DNA from: Macrolepiota albuminosa
Taxonomy: Eukaryota > Basidiomycota > Agaricomycetes > Agaricales > Agaricaceae
Reading direction: 5' to 3'
DNA length: 64,000 nt
Assembly (NCBI GenBank): GCA_027475525.1
Contig: JAMWFC010000051.1
Location: forward strand, 3,208,616-3,272,615
Shown here: positions 1 to 12,272 of the stretch, in pieces
Layout: the number at the start of each line of letters is the position of its first letter
Position numbering within the stretch: the first letter of the stretch is position 1
Made by a program: the position numbers and the translations under genes
Notes under the pieces: generated by a model
Databases searched by the model: none
What the model was told of the DNA's origin: nothing
What the model saw: the letters and a program-made list of their open reading frames with translations, nothing else

Positions 1-1118
<1,118 letters not shown>

Positions 1119-1399
1119 CTCGCTTACCTGCTTACGTTGCCGTTTCTCGCACTCTCCCCCTGTACACATTGCTTTGTTGCATCTCTCTTACCCCATTCCC
1201 GCTCATAATTACAATCAGGGCGCCTGTCTATCCCAATCATACATCCTCATCTACCATATCTCGCACTGTATACCTTAGAAAATCTCTGCGACAAATAAAT
1301 CTGCATGAACACTGGATGTCCTGGATCTTTTCAGGTGATCAATTGTTCACGGTGTAACGGGAAAACTTCAGGATAAGGATACATAGAGCACAAGACCAA

Positions 1400-2770
1400 T
1401 TATATCGCCATCCCTGCCTCTATCTCACCCAATAGCATGGTTCCATCCTTGCTACCAGTGAGGACTACACAGAAGAGACGTCAGGAAAGAGAAGGATGGG
1501 AGAGGCACACGAACGTACTGATAGGTTCCTTGGGGTGGAAGTCAACGGCTGTGACTGTGCCTTTGTGGCCAGGAAGCTATAACAGGAGAGAATGAGAAAG
1601 TCTTGGACATGGAACGAAATTAAACCGACCTTATACAAGATCTTGCCGCTCTCTACCTCCCATATCGTCACTGTCCTATCTGCGCCTCCAACGGCCACAC
1701 GTTGTCCCCCGTCGTCCCTACTCCATGCTCCCTTGAGCAATGTGTTCTCAAAGCCGGCGGGTGCACCCTGAAGAACGCGATGTATCCGGGTTGGTGATGG
1801 CGAGAAGGGACGGATATCGTGGATAAGAGTTTGGGATGAGAGGGATGGGGAAAGAAGGTAGGAGCCATCCGGGGAGAGGCACAGAGAGGTTGGGGTGTCG
1901 GTATGACCCTTGAGTGTGTATACTTGTTCGTTTTTGCGGATGTCAAATACCTAGCGGGAGACAAAACATGAATATTTGGATGTCAAATGAATGGACGACA
2001 AACGTGAATTTCATTGTCTAGTGCACCGACATAGACGTTCGCACCATCTGCACTCCAGCATACCGATGTAACGGGGCACTTGATCTCCAACGTCGCTACG
2101 GCCTGCTTCTTTGCCTCCTCGCCCCCTTCCCAGATTTTTACTTTGCCGTCGTCTGACCCCGTCGCGAGAAGTTCTGTTCCAACAGCAAGCGTCCGGTCAA
2201 TTGTGTTGATAATTTCATGGTGTGCTCGTATCTTTCGTAGGCGCTGGCCTGTCGCGAGGTCGACAGTGGTGAGAAGGTGATCGGCAGAAACGGTGTAGAG
2301 GATTGATGAGGATAAAGACCATTGTAGATCGAGAATGGGGGCTTTTGTGAGATTGGAAAGAAGCCCATAGTTGGTATTCGGAGGATATGTCCGCCAGAGA
2401 GCTTTGTGGACGTGTGAACGCGTATTTTCAATTACTCATTTCCTGGAACTCACAAACACTTCGATCTGCCGAACATGCAGCGATATTTTGACCGGTTGGG
2501 TCAAACCTACAGCTCATAATCTCAGCCTGTGTGATTTTCTGAGTTGACGAGGCATTTCTGCGATACTTGATCACGTACAGAATGAGCCCCAGCAAGACTG
2601 ATTATTGGCGCTTCGAGACTACTCGTCCTTTGAACTGAACGAATAAGGCCCTTGTTTCTCGGGTCATTTGAGGAAGATATGACAATCTGGTTTGAAGGAG
2701 GTGCATCTGACTTGGCCCTCTTGATAAGGACGCCCTCGGTGGGTGGCGGGGAAGGACCGCGTTTTGACAT
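1400..2770 (-). CDS. SNRNP40: U5 snRNP 40 kDa WD40 protein (SNRNP40/Spf38 family)
   Basis: This is the WD40 propeller subunit of the spliceosomal U5 snRNP that contacts Prp8. Reading leftwards, exons are 2770-2579, 2526-2454, 2401-2004, 1950-1630, 1576-1519 and 1464-1400, giving about 368 aa. The start MSKRGPSPPPTEG followed by a basic stretch, then SSLEAPIISLAGAHS, matches the family's N-terminus. WD blades are visible in LATGSDDGKVKIWEG, VAVGGADRTVTIWEVESGK and the final TGSKDGTMLLGEIE. The block APAGFENTLLKGAWSRD corresponds to the conserved region before the last blades. All introns are short and in frame, so the gene looks intact. A generic WD40 protein is the alternative, but the first and last segments argue for this family. 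Confidence 0.9.
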
Positions 2771-4223
2771 GGTGGTTGGAATTCAGTGACACTTGGTGAT
2801 CAGGCCTTGTAAATTCAACAACGACAAACGCAATCTACTTTCAAACGTCGATGTAATCTGCATGCGGCATAGAAATAACGACGACCATGGAGATTGATGC
2901 CTGGCACACAATATGAGGACGAGCTAAACTAGTATGGACAATGAATTCTACTAATATCTGGTCCTCTCCTGGAACATTTACATCATGTATCCGCGAATAT
3001 TGCGCGCCAAACTGCAGCCTCAGAAGGGAAGATACGCTCAAAGACGTTCCATCTTCTATATGGTATCAATACGAATCACTCCATCGAAGCAAATGAAGAG
3101 GAACCAAGAAGGCTCGACAGCTGCAACTGGTGTTTAAAGCTACTGGTGTCCTTGCCTTGCCGGTGGATTGCCTTATTGCGCAGACAAAAGAAAGAGTGAC
3201 TTGGCTCAGGGCAGGCATGGAAAGGGAGAAAAAAGCCTTCTAACTAAAGTGACTGTTGGTGATTGGCGCTGTTATTTGTTGGATTGTCATGCTAAACTCT
3301 GTCTTCTGCATTTTAAATATATGTAGGTGCTACAGTTCAAAACCCACCGCGTGAATAGCGAGCTCGTTCCGTGCGCGACTGAAGGACATCATGGGCCTTC
3401 TCCGGGTTGACTTGCATTATCCTGAAAAATATTTTTTGTCGGCTTGGACGTCCTCGAATAAATGCTGGTAGTTGACATTTGCTCTCAGGAATGCACAGAG
3501 CACATCTTTAGGGTGGGCATGGTTCATGGTTCCTCCGGCTGCTGGCCACGTCCAGCAATACTAAGAAAAAAAGCTTTGTCAATCCGGCAGACTTGAATCG
3601 GGCGCTCAAGCAACTGATTCTGTGTAAAATTCGAGTCCTATGGCGTCAGCCCTAGTCTGCTTATTTTCGAAGGTCTTCTTGAACACGAAAAGTGCATGCC
3701 AAATCCAGACAAACACGATTGCTTGAGAATCTAACAATGTGCAAGGCGCCTTCGTCAGATCACTGTCTTAGTCTCAATCTTTTTTCTTGCACACGCTCAT
3801 GCACTTCGATTCTGATGGCCGCTCATCAGGCGTCATATTTAGTAATGCTTTTCGGATCGTCCTTTTCTCATGGGCACGCTCCTTATAACTCTATAACTCA
3901 ATCCGATTGCATCGGGCCAAGTCGGTGGTCGCGCATCGTCTCTATAAATGGCTTCGAGGTCAATTTGACACTTGGTTCTCTCGTATAATTGACACCGTAG
4001 AGTAGCGAGTGCTTCCCGCGTAGCTCTGTAAGCAGCCGAGGGAGGTGGTGGAAAATTGTTTAGAATCGCCAGTCCGTCGCGGGGTTGCATTTGTTTGTAA
4101 GAATTCGATTAGATTGAGGGTGAGACGGGGATAGCCGATTGCAATCAGATAGACGCCGTTCTTCCTTGTTTTGATGTATATATAAATACTGCACTGAAGT
4201 AATGAGCGCCTTCAAATCCCCTC
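2771..4223. other. Intergenic region between divergent genes
   Basis: This is 1.45 kb between the divergently transcribed U5-40K gene and the Arb1-like gene, so it should hold both promoters. I see no convincing coding exon: the open frames at 2841-3041, 3692-3988 and 3839-4090 have no recognisable motifs or plausible splice partners. No RNA gene was recognised. Confidence 0.5.
4176..4188 (+). promoter_or_regulatory. TATA-box candidate of the Arb1-like gene
   Basis: The run tatatataaat lies about 40 bp upstream of the ATG at 4224, a plausible distance for a fungal TATA element. Inference from position and sequence only. Confidence 0.45.
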
Positions 4224-6428
4224 ATGACCACCCTCCCACCATCTAGTGCTGTCAATGACCGGCTGACCTTCCCCCCTTTCCCTAAGGCGCCACCAGGCGT
4301 GACGATTGTTCCATTCAAGGACTTCAAGGAACGTGGAATTCAGATATTTCCAGAAAACGACGAAATCGAGACCGATGGACTTGGGATCCCCACAGTCGTG
4401 CTGAAAACACGGCACGATACTGACAATTGCAAAACTCAGACGAAGAGGACAAAGAAGGCTGAGCTTCCACCGAAAACACCTGCAGATTCAAGGGTACGCA
4501 AAGAATGGTGGGATATCTGGATGGACAATGAAGCTTCCAAGACGACCGGACCGTACGACCCGTGCGTCTCGTCTACTTCAACTAGGATAATCCACCAATT
4601 CTGCTTTTTAATCGTTGCAATCGGTCTTGCTTCAGACGAAATGCTAATATTTCTTCTATAGGTACACGTCTCCCCTCGATAGGCTTTACGAAGCTGCAAA
4701 GGATTTCCGCGAGACTCGGTCTTGGCCACAAGGAAATACAGGAATTGCTGCGTCTTGGGATCAAGTCTGTACACCATTTTATCTCTTTGGACTGCTTAGC
4801 TGACGTCTGGCCAAGTTCCGTCTCTTTGTTGGTCTTTTGGCGAATACTCCTGTGTGGACTCGAACAGACAAACCACAGATGGAGGACGAGTCGGAGACGT
4901 CTGATGATGAGGCTGGATCTACAAAGGAGCCGGTGGTCGAAGCATATCTCAACCGCGGTGGACCTAAGAGACCTCCGCCTTCCCGTGCACGCGTTCGGCC
5001 TCCCTATGCATTGTATGGCGTGGATCCCATCCCTGTTGGTAGTGATCAAGAAGTCCAGGCCCTCCTGGCCAGTGAAAATGCCCGCCGTGAGGAAGAAATG
5101 ATTGATTTTCTTGACGATCCAGAGCGAAAGATTAGAATATTTTTGTCATCGTACATGCGCAAACAGGGGCTTATCTGGTGAGCACATCGTCGTTTTCATA
5201 CAAACTTTATATCGATTCTCTTTGAAGGACTGACAGAAATTTAATAAACATTCCGCGCCTCGTCGAGTTTTTTATTCGTTTCCTCATTCGAAACCGTGTT
5301 TTCCCAGAACCCGATTTCGACTCTGGGCTTAGACGTTCTCTGACCGTAATTGAACTCGCGGGAAAGGAGCTCATTCTGACGTCGAAAATTGCCAAGCAGG
5401 TCCCAGACGAGTTCAGCAGGGCTTGCTTCGAATGTTTTGGACGCAAATCTGAAGGATATAAGCCACTTGATCCTATCATTGAAGCTGACAAGCCATGGCC
5501 TCCCAAAGAGGAAGAAACAGCCGAAGCCTCCGTGACGATTGAGTCGTCTTCTGAGCCCGCAGAGCCTGACGCTAAACGGCTCAAATTGGATAATCAGTCG
5601 AGTGGTTCCAAGGTGGCGGTGGACAAGTTCGAAGAAGAGTTAAAGGCCGCCAACGTCGAGGTGATCAAGGTCGATGACAGCGCCCTAATGAAAGAAGCCG
5701 AGCAGTTGGAGATCATTAGAGATAATGTCAATCCAGATATCAACACTGTGCCTGAGTGGGCCAAAAGCGAGGGTTGGGGATTGAATTCTGACGACGCAGA
5801 CTCCTGGGAGACGCCCGTCATTGACTGGGGCCCCGTAGTCACATTTTCGCTCATGCCGTTCCTAGGTCCTAGTGCTTTCCCGATCACCCACACGTCCGGT
5901 GTCGTCGAGTGTTCCGTACGACGCGTCAAGTCTTACTCAGGACCACCACCTCCTGCTACATTGCCCAAATCAGCTCTCACAACTGAGGAGGATCCAGATG
6001 CCGTAGAGATAGAGCTCGAGCGACACTTTGCAAAGGTGGTGCTCTCACCGTGGGCGGGATGGGATGATTACAGTAATGAGATGCCACACATGGCGAAGCC
6101 ACGTATCCTTGAGACGTCCTCGGGTCCGATTCATGGTGTCGTAGATACGGCTGGTCAAGTGGAGCCTGCTACGGGTGCAGCGGTGACGCCAGCGGAAGGG
6201 CCCCAGCCGCACGATCCTTTTAATGATGATATCACACTTCTGGTTCAGCCTACGCTCCTGCCAATTTTTAGCCCTGGCATGGGCCTTGGTGGAACATGGG
6301 TACAGATAGCAAGAGCTCAGGACTTTGCAAGCGAGCGAAGGAAAAAGAAAAAGAAATCGAAGAAAACCACTACGAGATACTGGTACATTGATGAGTTGGT
6401 TTTAACCTTGCCTAGCTACTATACTTGA
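4224..6428 (+). CDS. Arb1-like protein (candidate Argonaute siRNA chaperone subunit)
   Basis: Four exons (4224-4561, 4662-4764, 4816-5177, 5228-6428) join in frame into 667 aa. The middle of the protein (RVRPPYALYGVDPIPVG, then FLSSYMRKQGLIW, then a helical FIRFLIRNRVFPE) recalls the Arb1 family. In fission yeast Arb1 is part of the ARC complex, which holds duplex siRNA on Argonaute and is needed for RNAi heterochromatin. The N-terminus is proline- and charge-rich with a WW-containing segment near residue 90. Before the C-terminus is a lysine cluster (RRKKKKKSKKTTT) that could be a nuclear localisation signal. No catalytic motif is visible. The gene structure is clear; the family name is from memory of sequence flavour and is uncertain. 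It is divergent from the U5-40K gene. Confidence 0.55.
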
Positions 6429-7559
6429 AATCGGTTGTTCTCGATGCGCTTTATCATCAAATGTATTTAGATTTTTGTGTTTTATAATACTGCACTATGC
6501 TTCGTCAGGCTATGATTTGATAAACAATATGATTTTTTTCTTTTTCTTTTCTTTTTTGGTGGTTTTATTGTACACTAGACGGTTAGCTTCTAGGGGGAAG
6601 AAGCATGTCTGCTTATTTCATCTCCAGGGAAGATTTGGAGTTTGTCAGAGTTTTGTGGTGGTGTTAAAAATCAATTTGGATTGGCTTGAGATTGGGTGTT
6701 GATACGTCTGCCTCACTCGAGGCAGACAAAGAAAGAAGTAAGACCCCAGAATAAACCATCAAAAATGCTGAAAACTGTAAGCATACGTCGAAAACTGTAG
6801 ATGTGGGGCAACCTCACCTTGAAAAACACCCTGAAAGCCATGTAAAACGAGGACAAAACCAACCTGTAGATAAGCGCGCAGTGGGAGAAACAAGATCAAA
6901 GTTTGATTAGCACGGAGATAGCCGATGAGTGGCAGTGCTCAGCAAAAGATGAGATCTCGGATCACACTCCGAGATCAGTTTCTTAACCAGACTGACATCA
7001 CCGGCTGCCAGAACCATCAAACCTCTGGCCAACACCAGAAACTCGACAAGAATTCGTCCTTGACTCATTAACGTGCCCTGCCACCGCTACAAAACAATGA
7101 AAGGGGAACCGATAGAGGACAAAGATAACGTAGAAGTGAGGGGGAAAAGGGAATAACCAGGTGACGGAGGCAGGTTTAGCTGGAAAATGGGTAACCACAC
7201 GCACCAAACGCCGGCAGAGGCAAAATCCAAGCACTCAGGCCTGGTAATCCAGTAACTGAATTCCTGAGAATGGCAACGTGACAAGCCAGCACCAAAAACA
7301 TGCGAAATGCATGGTGGTCTGTGTGTCAGAGGGAGGGGTATAAAAAGAGTGGAGTTTCAGGAAGGCTGTGTAATCCCTACAATTACTACAGTGCAAAACG
7401 CTAAGAACTGACCTCTTGGCACTCATAAATCCGATAATGTTATAGCACATTGAAAATTTATTGAAAAAGTCCAAAAATCATCGGAATCGACACGGATTTA
7501 TGAGTGCTTTTGAGTGAACTCAATATTATTCCAAGATTCAGAGTTCTGAAAATTTTTGA
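6429..7559. other. Spacer between the last host gene and the transposon block
   Basis: It starts with a T-rich 3' flank (6470-6680). No supported gene was seen. The small open frames at 6998-7474 (minus) have no motif. CpG dinucleotides are still present here, unlike in most of the following 11 kb, so the change to decayed sequence begins near the right end. Confidence 0.4.
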
Positions 7560-7713
7560 TACCCTAAATCTGGATTTTGGACCCTTAAGGGTCCTGATAA
7601 CCCTGAATTTCCTTATTTGGCATATCTAATCAGTAGTACCCTAAATCTGGATTTTGGACCCTTAAGGGTCCTGATAACCCTGAATTTCCTTATTTGGCAT
7701 ATCTAATCAGTAG
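7560..7713. repeat. 77-bp exact tandem duplication 1
   Basis: Copies are 7560-7636 and 7637-7713, identical. One of fifteen with the same 77-bp period; probably an assembly artefact (see findings). Confidence 0.95.
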
Positions 7714-7880
7714 ATAAGGACACCAATATTTACTAAGACGGCAGTAATGATACTACTGAGGATTATGGATTGTTTTGTTTGTACTGTGAAGAGTGGCTAC
7801 ATCCTGAGTAACTAGGTAATGCTGCAAGAAGGCGAGGCTTTTGTGCTTTTGGAATCTTGTTCTTCATTCATGTTCAGTGA

Positions 7881-8296
7881 TTACAGGTACAAGTAGTCGG
7901 TATTGATACTGACATGAGTTTCCTGGTCTGTAACTTCTGCTGCTTTGTGAGCAATATCTATCTCAAGATCTTTTCTCTCATCCTCATCCTCATCCTTAAT
8001 TTCTGAAGCAGTATCCTGAAGTCCAGGTCCATCTACCAGTGAGAATGCAAAGCCAGAAATTGAGTTTTCATCATAATTTCTGAAGCAGTATCCTGAAGTC
8101 CAGGTCCATCTACCAGTGAGAATGCAAAGCCAGAAATTGAGTTTTCATCATCAGAATCTGTTGTGTTCCTGGTGGGCTCAAAATCAGGATCTGTGACTTT
8201 GTCGATAGAATCATCTATGTATTCGGAGCCAAAACCTGGTCCTCCATTGGCCCTTTGCTGTTTTGCTTGCACCGTGCATTTTGTAGGCCTTGCCAT
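7881..8296 (-). pseudogene. Fragment of an unknown acidic protein
   Basis: Reading leftwards from an ATG at 8296, the frame gives MARPTKCTVQAKQQRANGG and an acidic stretch. It then breaks at the 77-bp duplication 7997-8150. If one copy is removed, the frame runs on through a DEDEDE-type acidic run to a stop at 7881, about 112 aa. No family was recognised. It looks like the N-terminus of a repeat-borne gene. The repair of the frame by collapsing the duplication is itself evidence that the duplication is not real. Confidence 0.4.
7997..8150. repeat. 77-bp exact tandem duplication 2
   Basis: Copies are 7997-8073 and 8074-8150. It interrupts the acidic ORF on the minus strand; collapsing it restores the frame. 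Confidence 0.95.
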
Positions 8297-9403
8297 TGCT
8301 ATTTTTCCATGTCCATAGTTGTTTTTTTTTTTTCAAAATCTGGATTTTGGTCACATGATAGGGGAAATTTTGGTCTTTTGTTTTTACACGTATTCTATCC
8401 ATGTTTCTTCCTAAATTTTTTTCTCCCAGTTCAAAACTCAAAATTGACTCCGGCCCTGACAGGCCACTTCTAAGTGTTTTGCACTGTATAAGTATACTAT
8501 GCAACCAGTATTGACAGTTATTGTATCTAATTTGCTTTTGCTTCCATTCTGTCTTCTTTTATATCCGCCATCTGATCAGGGACAAGAACGTTCTTCCTTT
8601 CCCTTTCAACTCTTATCATTCTTTCTGTGTTTTATGTACGTATGTCTTTTTGCTTCAGACTTACTCAAGAATATAGCGAGCTTCAATTGTCTGGCTGAGA
8701 GGTTGTTTAAGTAAGGACACAGTCTGGGCAAGCAATCAACTTGCCACAGCTCAGAGTCCCCAGGAAGTGGACATTTTAGGCCAGCATCACTTAAACTGAC
8801 TTTGGATCTATTAAGTAGTAATACTATTTGAGCCTCAAATCTGAGTATGAATTAACATTCATTACATTTCAATTAAAATCAATAAAGATTATAACTACAC
8901 TATATTTACAAAGTGTGCATGCATGTGACTTAGCCCCATGAGCTTTTGTGAATTAATAAAGTTGTATTTAATCAAAGATCAGTTCAATTCCATTTGGACT
9001 ACTTTACTTAAATAAAACTTTACATTTTATATTAGTATGATTGGGAAAGTGGTTTGCAATCAGGTGAAAATCAATCTATATAGAATGGAACAACAAACAT
9101 ATGCTGATATCAGTAAGACATAAATGATGATAGAAGCTGAGTTACTAATACATATTTGGAGCTCCAACTGAACAAAGTGAGATTGGAATAGAGGCTAAGT
9201 TATTGAATTCACAATTAATGCAAGCATATCTGAAATAACAGATTATGCACCCTTTGAGCTCAATGAGGGGTATATGCCCTCCATGCTTTGCAAAATTTGC
9301 ATAGACATAGTAGTCTACCAAGAGGTGGTAGATTTTGCCAGGAAAGCCCTGGAAAATATTGCACAAGTGCACAATGCAATATGCAATTATTGAAACATGC
9401 CAC
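8297..9403. other. A+T-rich decayed sequence
   Basis: It is almost free of CpG after about 8460. A T-homopolymer lies near 8322. No gene, RNA or element end could be recognised; the ORFs at 8255-8714 and 9145-9463 have no motif and look like chance frames. Confidence 0.4.
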
Positions 9404-10336
9404 TGATACAATGCTGTACCAGCAGTCAGGGACACAACATGCACCAGAAGTCAAAATAAACATTTAATCATAAGGCTGAAAACTGTAAGCCTCCTGGTAG
9501 CAGTCTCAACAAATTATATCTCCAAAAACACCATAAACATTTAATCATAAGGCTGAAAACTGTAAGCCTCTTGGTAGCAGTCTCAACAAATTATATCTTC
9601 AAAAACACCCCAATAGATACACAGACAGTACAGAACAAAGGGCAGGAACCAGCTCAAGCTATCAACTCAACAATAGTCCAACCACTGTTATGGGAAGGGG
9701 AAGCATGGGAGCTGGCAAAGATGACAAAATAGGATCAAATTGTGATAATCTAGATCAAGATCTGATCTGACAATTCCCAATTTGATATAACTGAAAGGGG
9801 AAAGAAAAAGAAGCATGGAGGGATGTCAAAAGAGATGAATAGAATGGTGGCACATGCATTGAATGGAGGAAGGAAGAGATGAATGGAATGGTGGCACTGA
9901 AACATGCATCACCAAAATGGAAAATGGAACAACAAATTAGGTCAGGAATGCTAGGAGGTCAAGAGCAAAAAGTCATGTGATCTGGTGGTCTGTGCACTGG
10001 AAAATTAGTATAAATAGTCCAAGTAGAGTAGAGAATAACCAGGCATTTGATAGGCAAAGGCTCAGTGGTTCCCAGAGAGTGAGTCACCTAGACTAGAGTT
10101 TATTGAACACCTCTTATTGGAAGTCTATTAGTAGACAAAGGCTTGGTGGTTCCCAGGGAGTGAACTACTTAGGCTGGAGTTTATTGAGAATCTTCTTCTG
10201 CATTGCAGGATGTTTATTCTGTGAAGCACTCAATACATCAACCTTATCATCAAGCACCAGTGTGGATTAGAGATCACTTTCTAAGACTTCAAGAAAGCCC
10301 CAGAACTATCAGTACTACTTGCAACCAAGTACTACA
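9404..10336 (+). mobile_element. Solo LTR of family D (copy D1)
   Basis: It begins TGATAC and ends TACA, flanked on both sides by the 4-bp direct repeat ccac (9400-9403 and 10337-10340). Its sequence matches, in reverse complement, the copy at 37699-38778. Two diverged direct copies of a roughly 110-bp block (aggct(c/t)(a/g)gtggttcccag...) lie at 10060-10190. No internal region is present on either side, so this is a recombined solo LTR. It contains one 77-bp duplication. Confidence 0.75.
9456..9609. repeat. 77-bp tandem duplication 3 (with a few mismatches)
   Basis: Copies are 9456-9532 and 9533-9609, period exactly 77. The copies differ by two or three C/T transitions, unlike most of the set. 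Confidence 0.9.
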
Positions 10337-10923
10337 CCACCTATCATTGGCAGGAGGACCTGCCTGTATCTGTTGGAGCATTGGTATACCTATCAATGTA
10401 TAACTTGAGACTGTCCAAGAGATAGACAAGCAGGTTCTGCCCAAAGTAGATAGGGCCATCCCATGTGCTAAATGCAGAACCTGATACTTTCAACTACATG
10501 CTGAAGTTGCTACAATTACTGCAGAAATAATGTATTGTTCTGAAGCTTTATGTATTGCTGTTGTGACCATATGAGGTGTCTGATGACATGTTGTTCCTGA
10601 ACAGTGCAAGCCTGGGGCCAGAGACAATGGCAAGTGATTTATCAAAAGCATTATTAGACATTGATAGACTGAGCACAATTGATAGTTGCTGGAGGACACT
10701 ATCTGGAAGCTATACTCCCATTGTGCTAAGCTGGCAGTGCTTGATTTCTACCTGGAGTTAAAGGGCATTAAGCACCAAAGCCAGTTAAGTAAATAATCAG
10801 GTGCTTAATTAATTGGAATCATTGATTGTAGTTGTGCCAAATTGATTAGCAATTATAGCTGAGACATATCTCAATTTTTTTTTTCTTCAACCATGAACAC
10901 TATTTCTATAGACATAGATACTC

Positions 10924-10942
10924 AGCAGCAGCAGCAGCAATA
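10924..10942. repeat. CAG microsatellite
   Basis: About six CAG/CAA units in a row. A simple repeat with no coding context. Confidence 0.8.
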
Positions 10943-11046
10943 GCCACACTAGTTGTTGTTAGGCATACTGATGACTAAAGGGAAAGGAGCAGATGGCACC
11001 TTCACAGACCTAAAATGTGCCTTAGTAGAGCTAATTGCAACAGGCT

Positions 11047-11210
11047 GTAGGCTATTTATAGCAGCAGCAAACAGTAGCAAGCTATCTGCTACAATGGTCA
11101 ATAGCTGGCAGTTACTTGCCACAACAACTCATGACAGGTGGTTACCCACCCCAGCACACATCTACAGGCAGTTTTCTGCCTCAACAAATAACAGCAGACA
11201 GTTATATGCT
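11047..11210. repeat. 30-bp tandem array in which each unit carries a small hairpin
   Basis: Units begin at about 11047, 11077, 11107, 11137, 11167 and 11197. Each opens with a short inverted repeat: ggca...tgcc, ggtgg...ccacc, ggcag...ctgcc, and gtagca...tgctac one unit earlier. The arm sequence varies between units but stays complementary. Function unknown. Confidence 0.6.
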
Positions 11211-12272
11211 TTAGCAGTATGTAGGTGCTGGGAACCAATCCAAGTATGCATCATATAGGGGGCAATTTAGCCTCTAATTAGTGTCAGTATAGAGGCAATC
11301 TCCAGGAGTGGTGAGTGGTATGATGAGACCACTACCTCTGCCTCTATATATTATCCCAGCATATTACCTAGCCATAAAGAGCTTAGAGCATGATGCCCCA
11401 ATATACTGCCTTGTTCAAGGCATCCACCAAGAGAAGCAAGTCCATTATCCTCAAGACCACACAGCTGGCTAGGGCTGAAAGCACAGAAGCTCTCAGTATA
11501 GAACAAAAAAGCAAAAAACTAGCCAAAATTCCAACAGAGAGCCTGGCCAGGCTTTTATTGCTACAGCAACTCAATATGCTGCAAAAACCTTAATCCAGCT
11601 TGGAAGAAGAGTTGTGTGTGTGCTTGTCATGACAAAGGAAAAGCATGGGCTGGTAAATCCACTTCTTACCAGGATTTTATTCTGGCATATCTTCTGCAGA
11701 GGCTGGAGAAATAATGGGTATGATATCTGCAGATTCTTCATTTTTCCACAATATGAAGGCCATTGTTCTCATTAGTTGTATGATAGACAACATGGACCAT
11801 ATGCACACATAGCACAAAACAGATCTCCTTGTCTTATCTACTGCTGATAACACTCAAAAGTTAGTTAATAGCAGATATAGTAAACTGCTACTAATTCAAA
11901 AACCTGCATTGGACATGCTAAGTGTGTATGAGGAAGTCCTAGGCAGGTCCCAGAGAACACATCAATGAATGAAATATGAGTGATAAGGCTGATGTTGGTA
12001 AGAAAAAGGTGCTAATGATAAATGTGCCTAGAGAGAGGTGAGAAAAGGGTAGCAGACAGCAAGACAAGTAGCAAGAAAACTATAAGCTTAGCAATTCTAA
12101 GCTATGTAATGCCTGCTGTAAGTGCAAGGCATGTAGATTCCATAAAGTAATAGAGCAGTGGCAAGCAGACGAGGTGTTCAGACAATTAGTGACTAATTGT
12201 CAACTGACTCTTTATCAACAACTGCCAACTTATTGATTGTTGCCTACTAAGAATAAGAAAGATCTTAACTAT

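Larger units (their letters stand above)
10337..12272. other. Decayed unknown repeat, CpG-depleted
   Basis: It has virtually no CpG. It contains a 30-bp hairpin array (11047-11210), a CAG run and short frames that may be remnants of a coding element: 11390-11593 (+), preceded by the TATA-like tctatatatta, and a cysteine-rich stretch near 12100 (CNACCKCKACRFHK). No family was recognised. It may be an old relative of the antisense genes of elements A and B, but this is only a suspicion. Confidence 0.35.

Noticed and set aside
3692..3988. 98-codon ORF in the intergenic region
   Set aside because: No motif, no splice partner and no similarity to anything I know; a comparable chance frame exists on the other strand.
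11390..11593. Intact small gene with a TATA box in the decayed block
   Set aside because: It ends quickly without a recognisable domain in CpG-free, decayed surroundings; kept only as a possible remnant.
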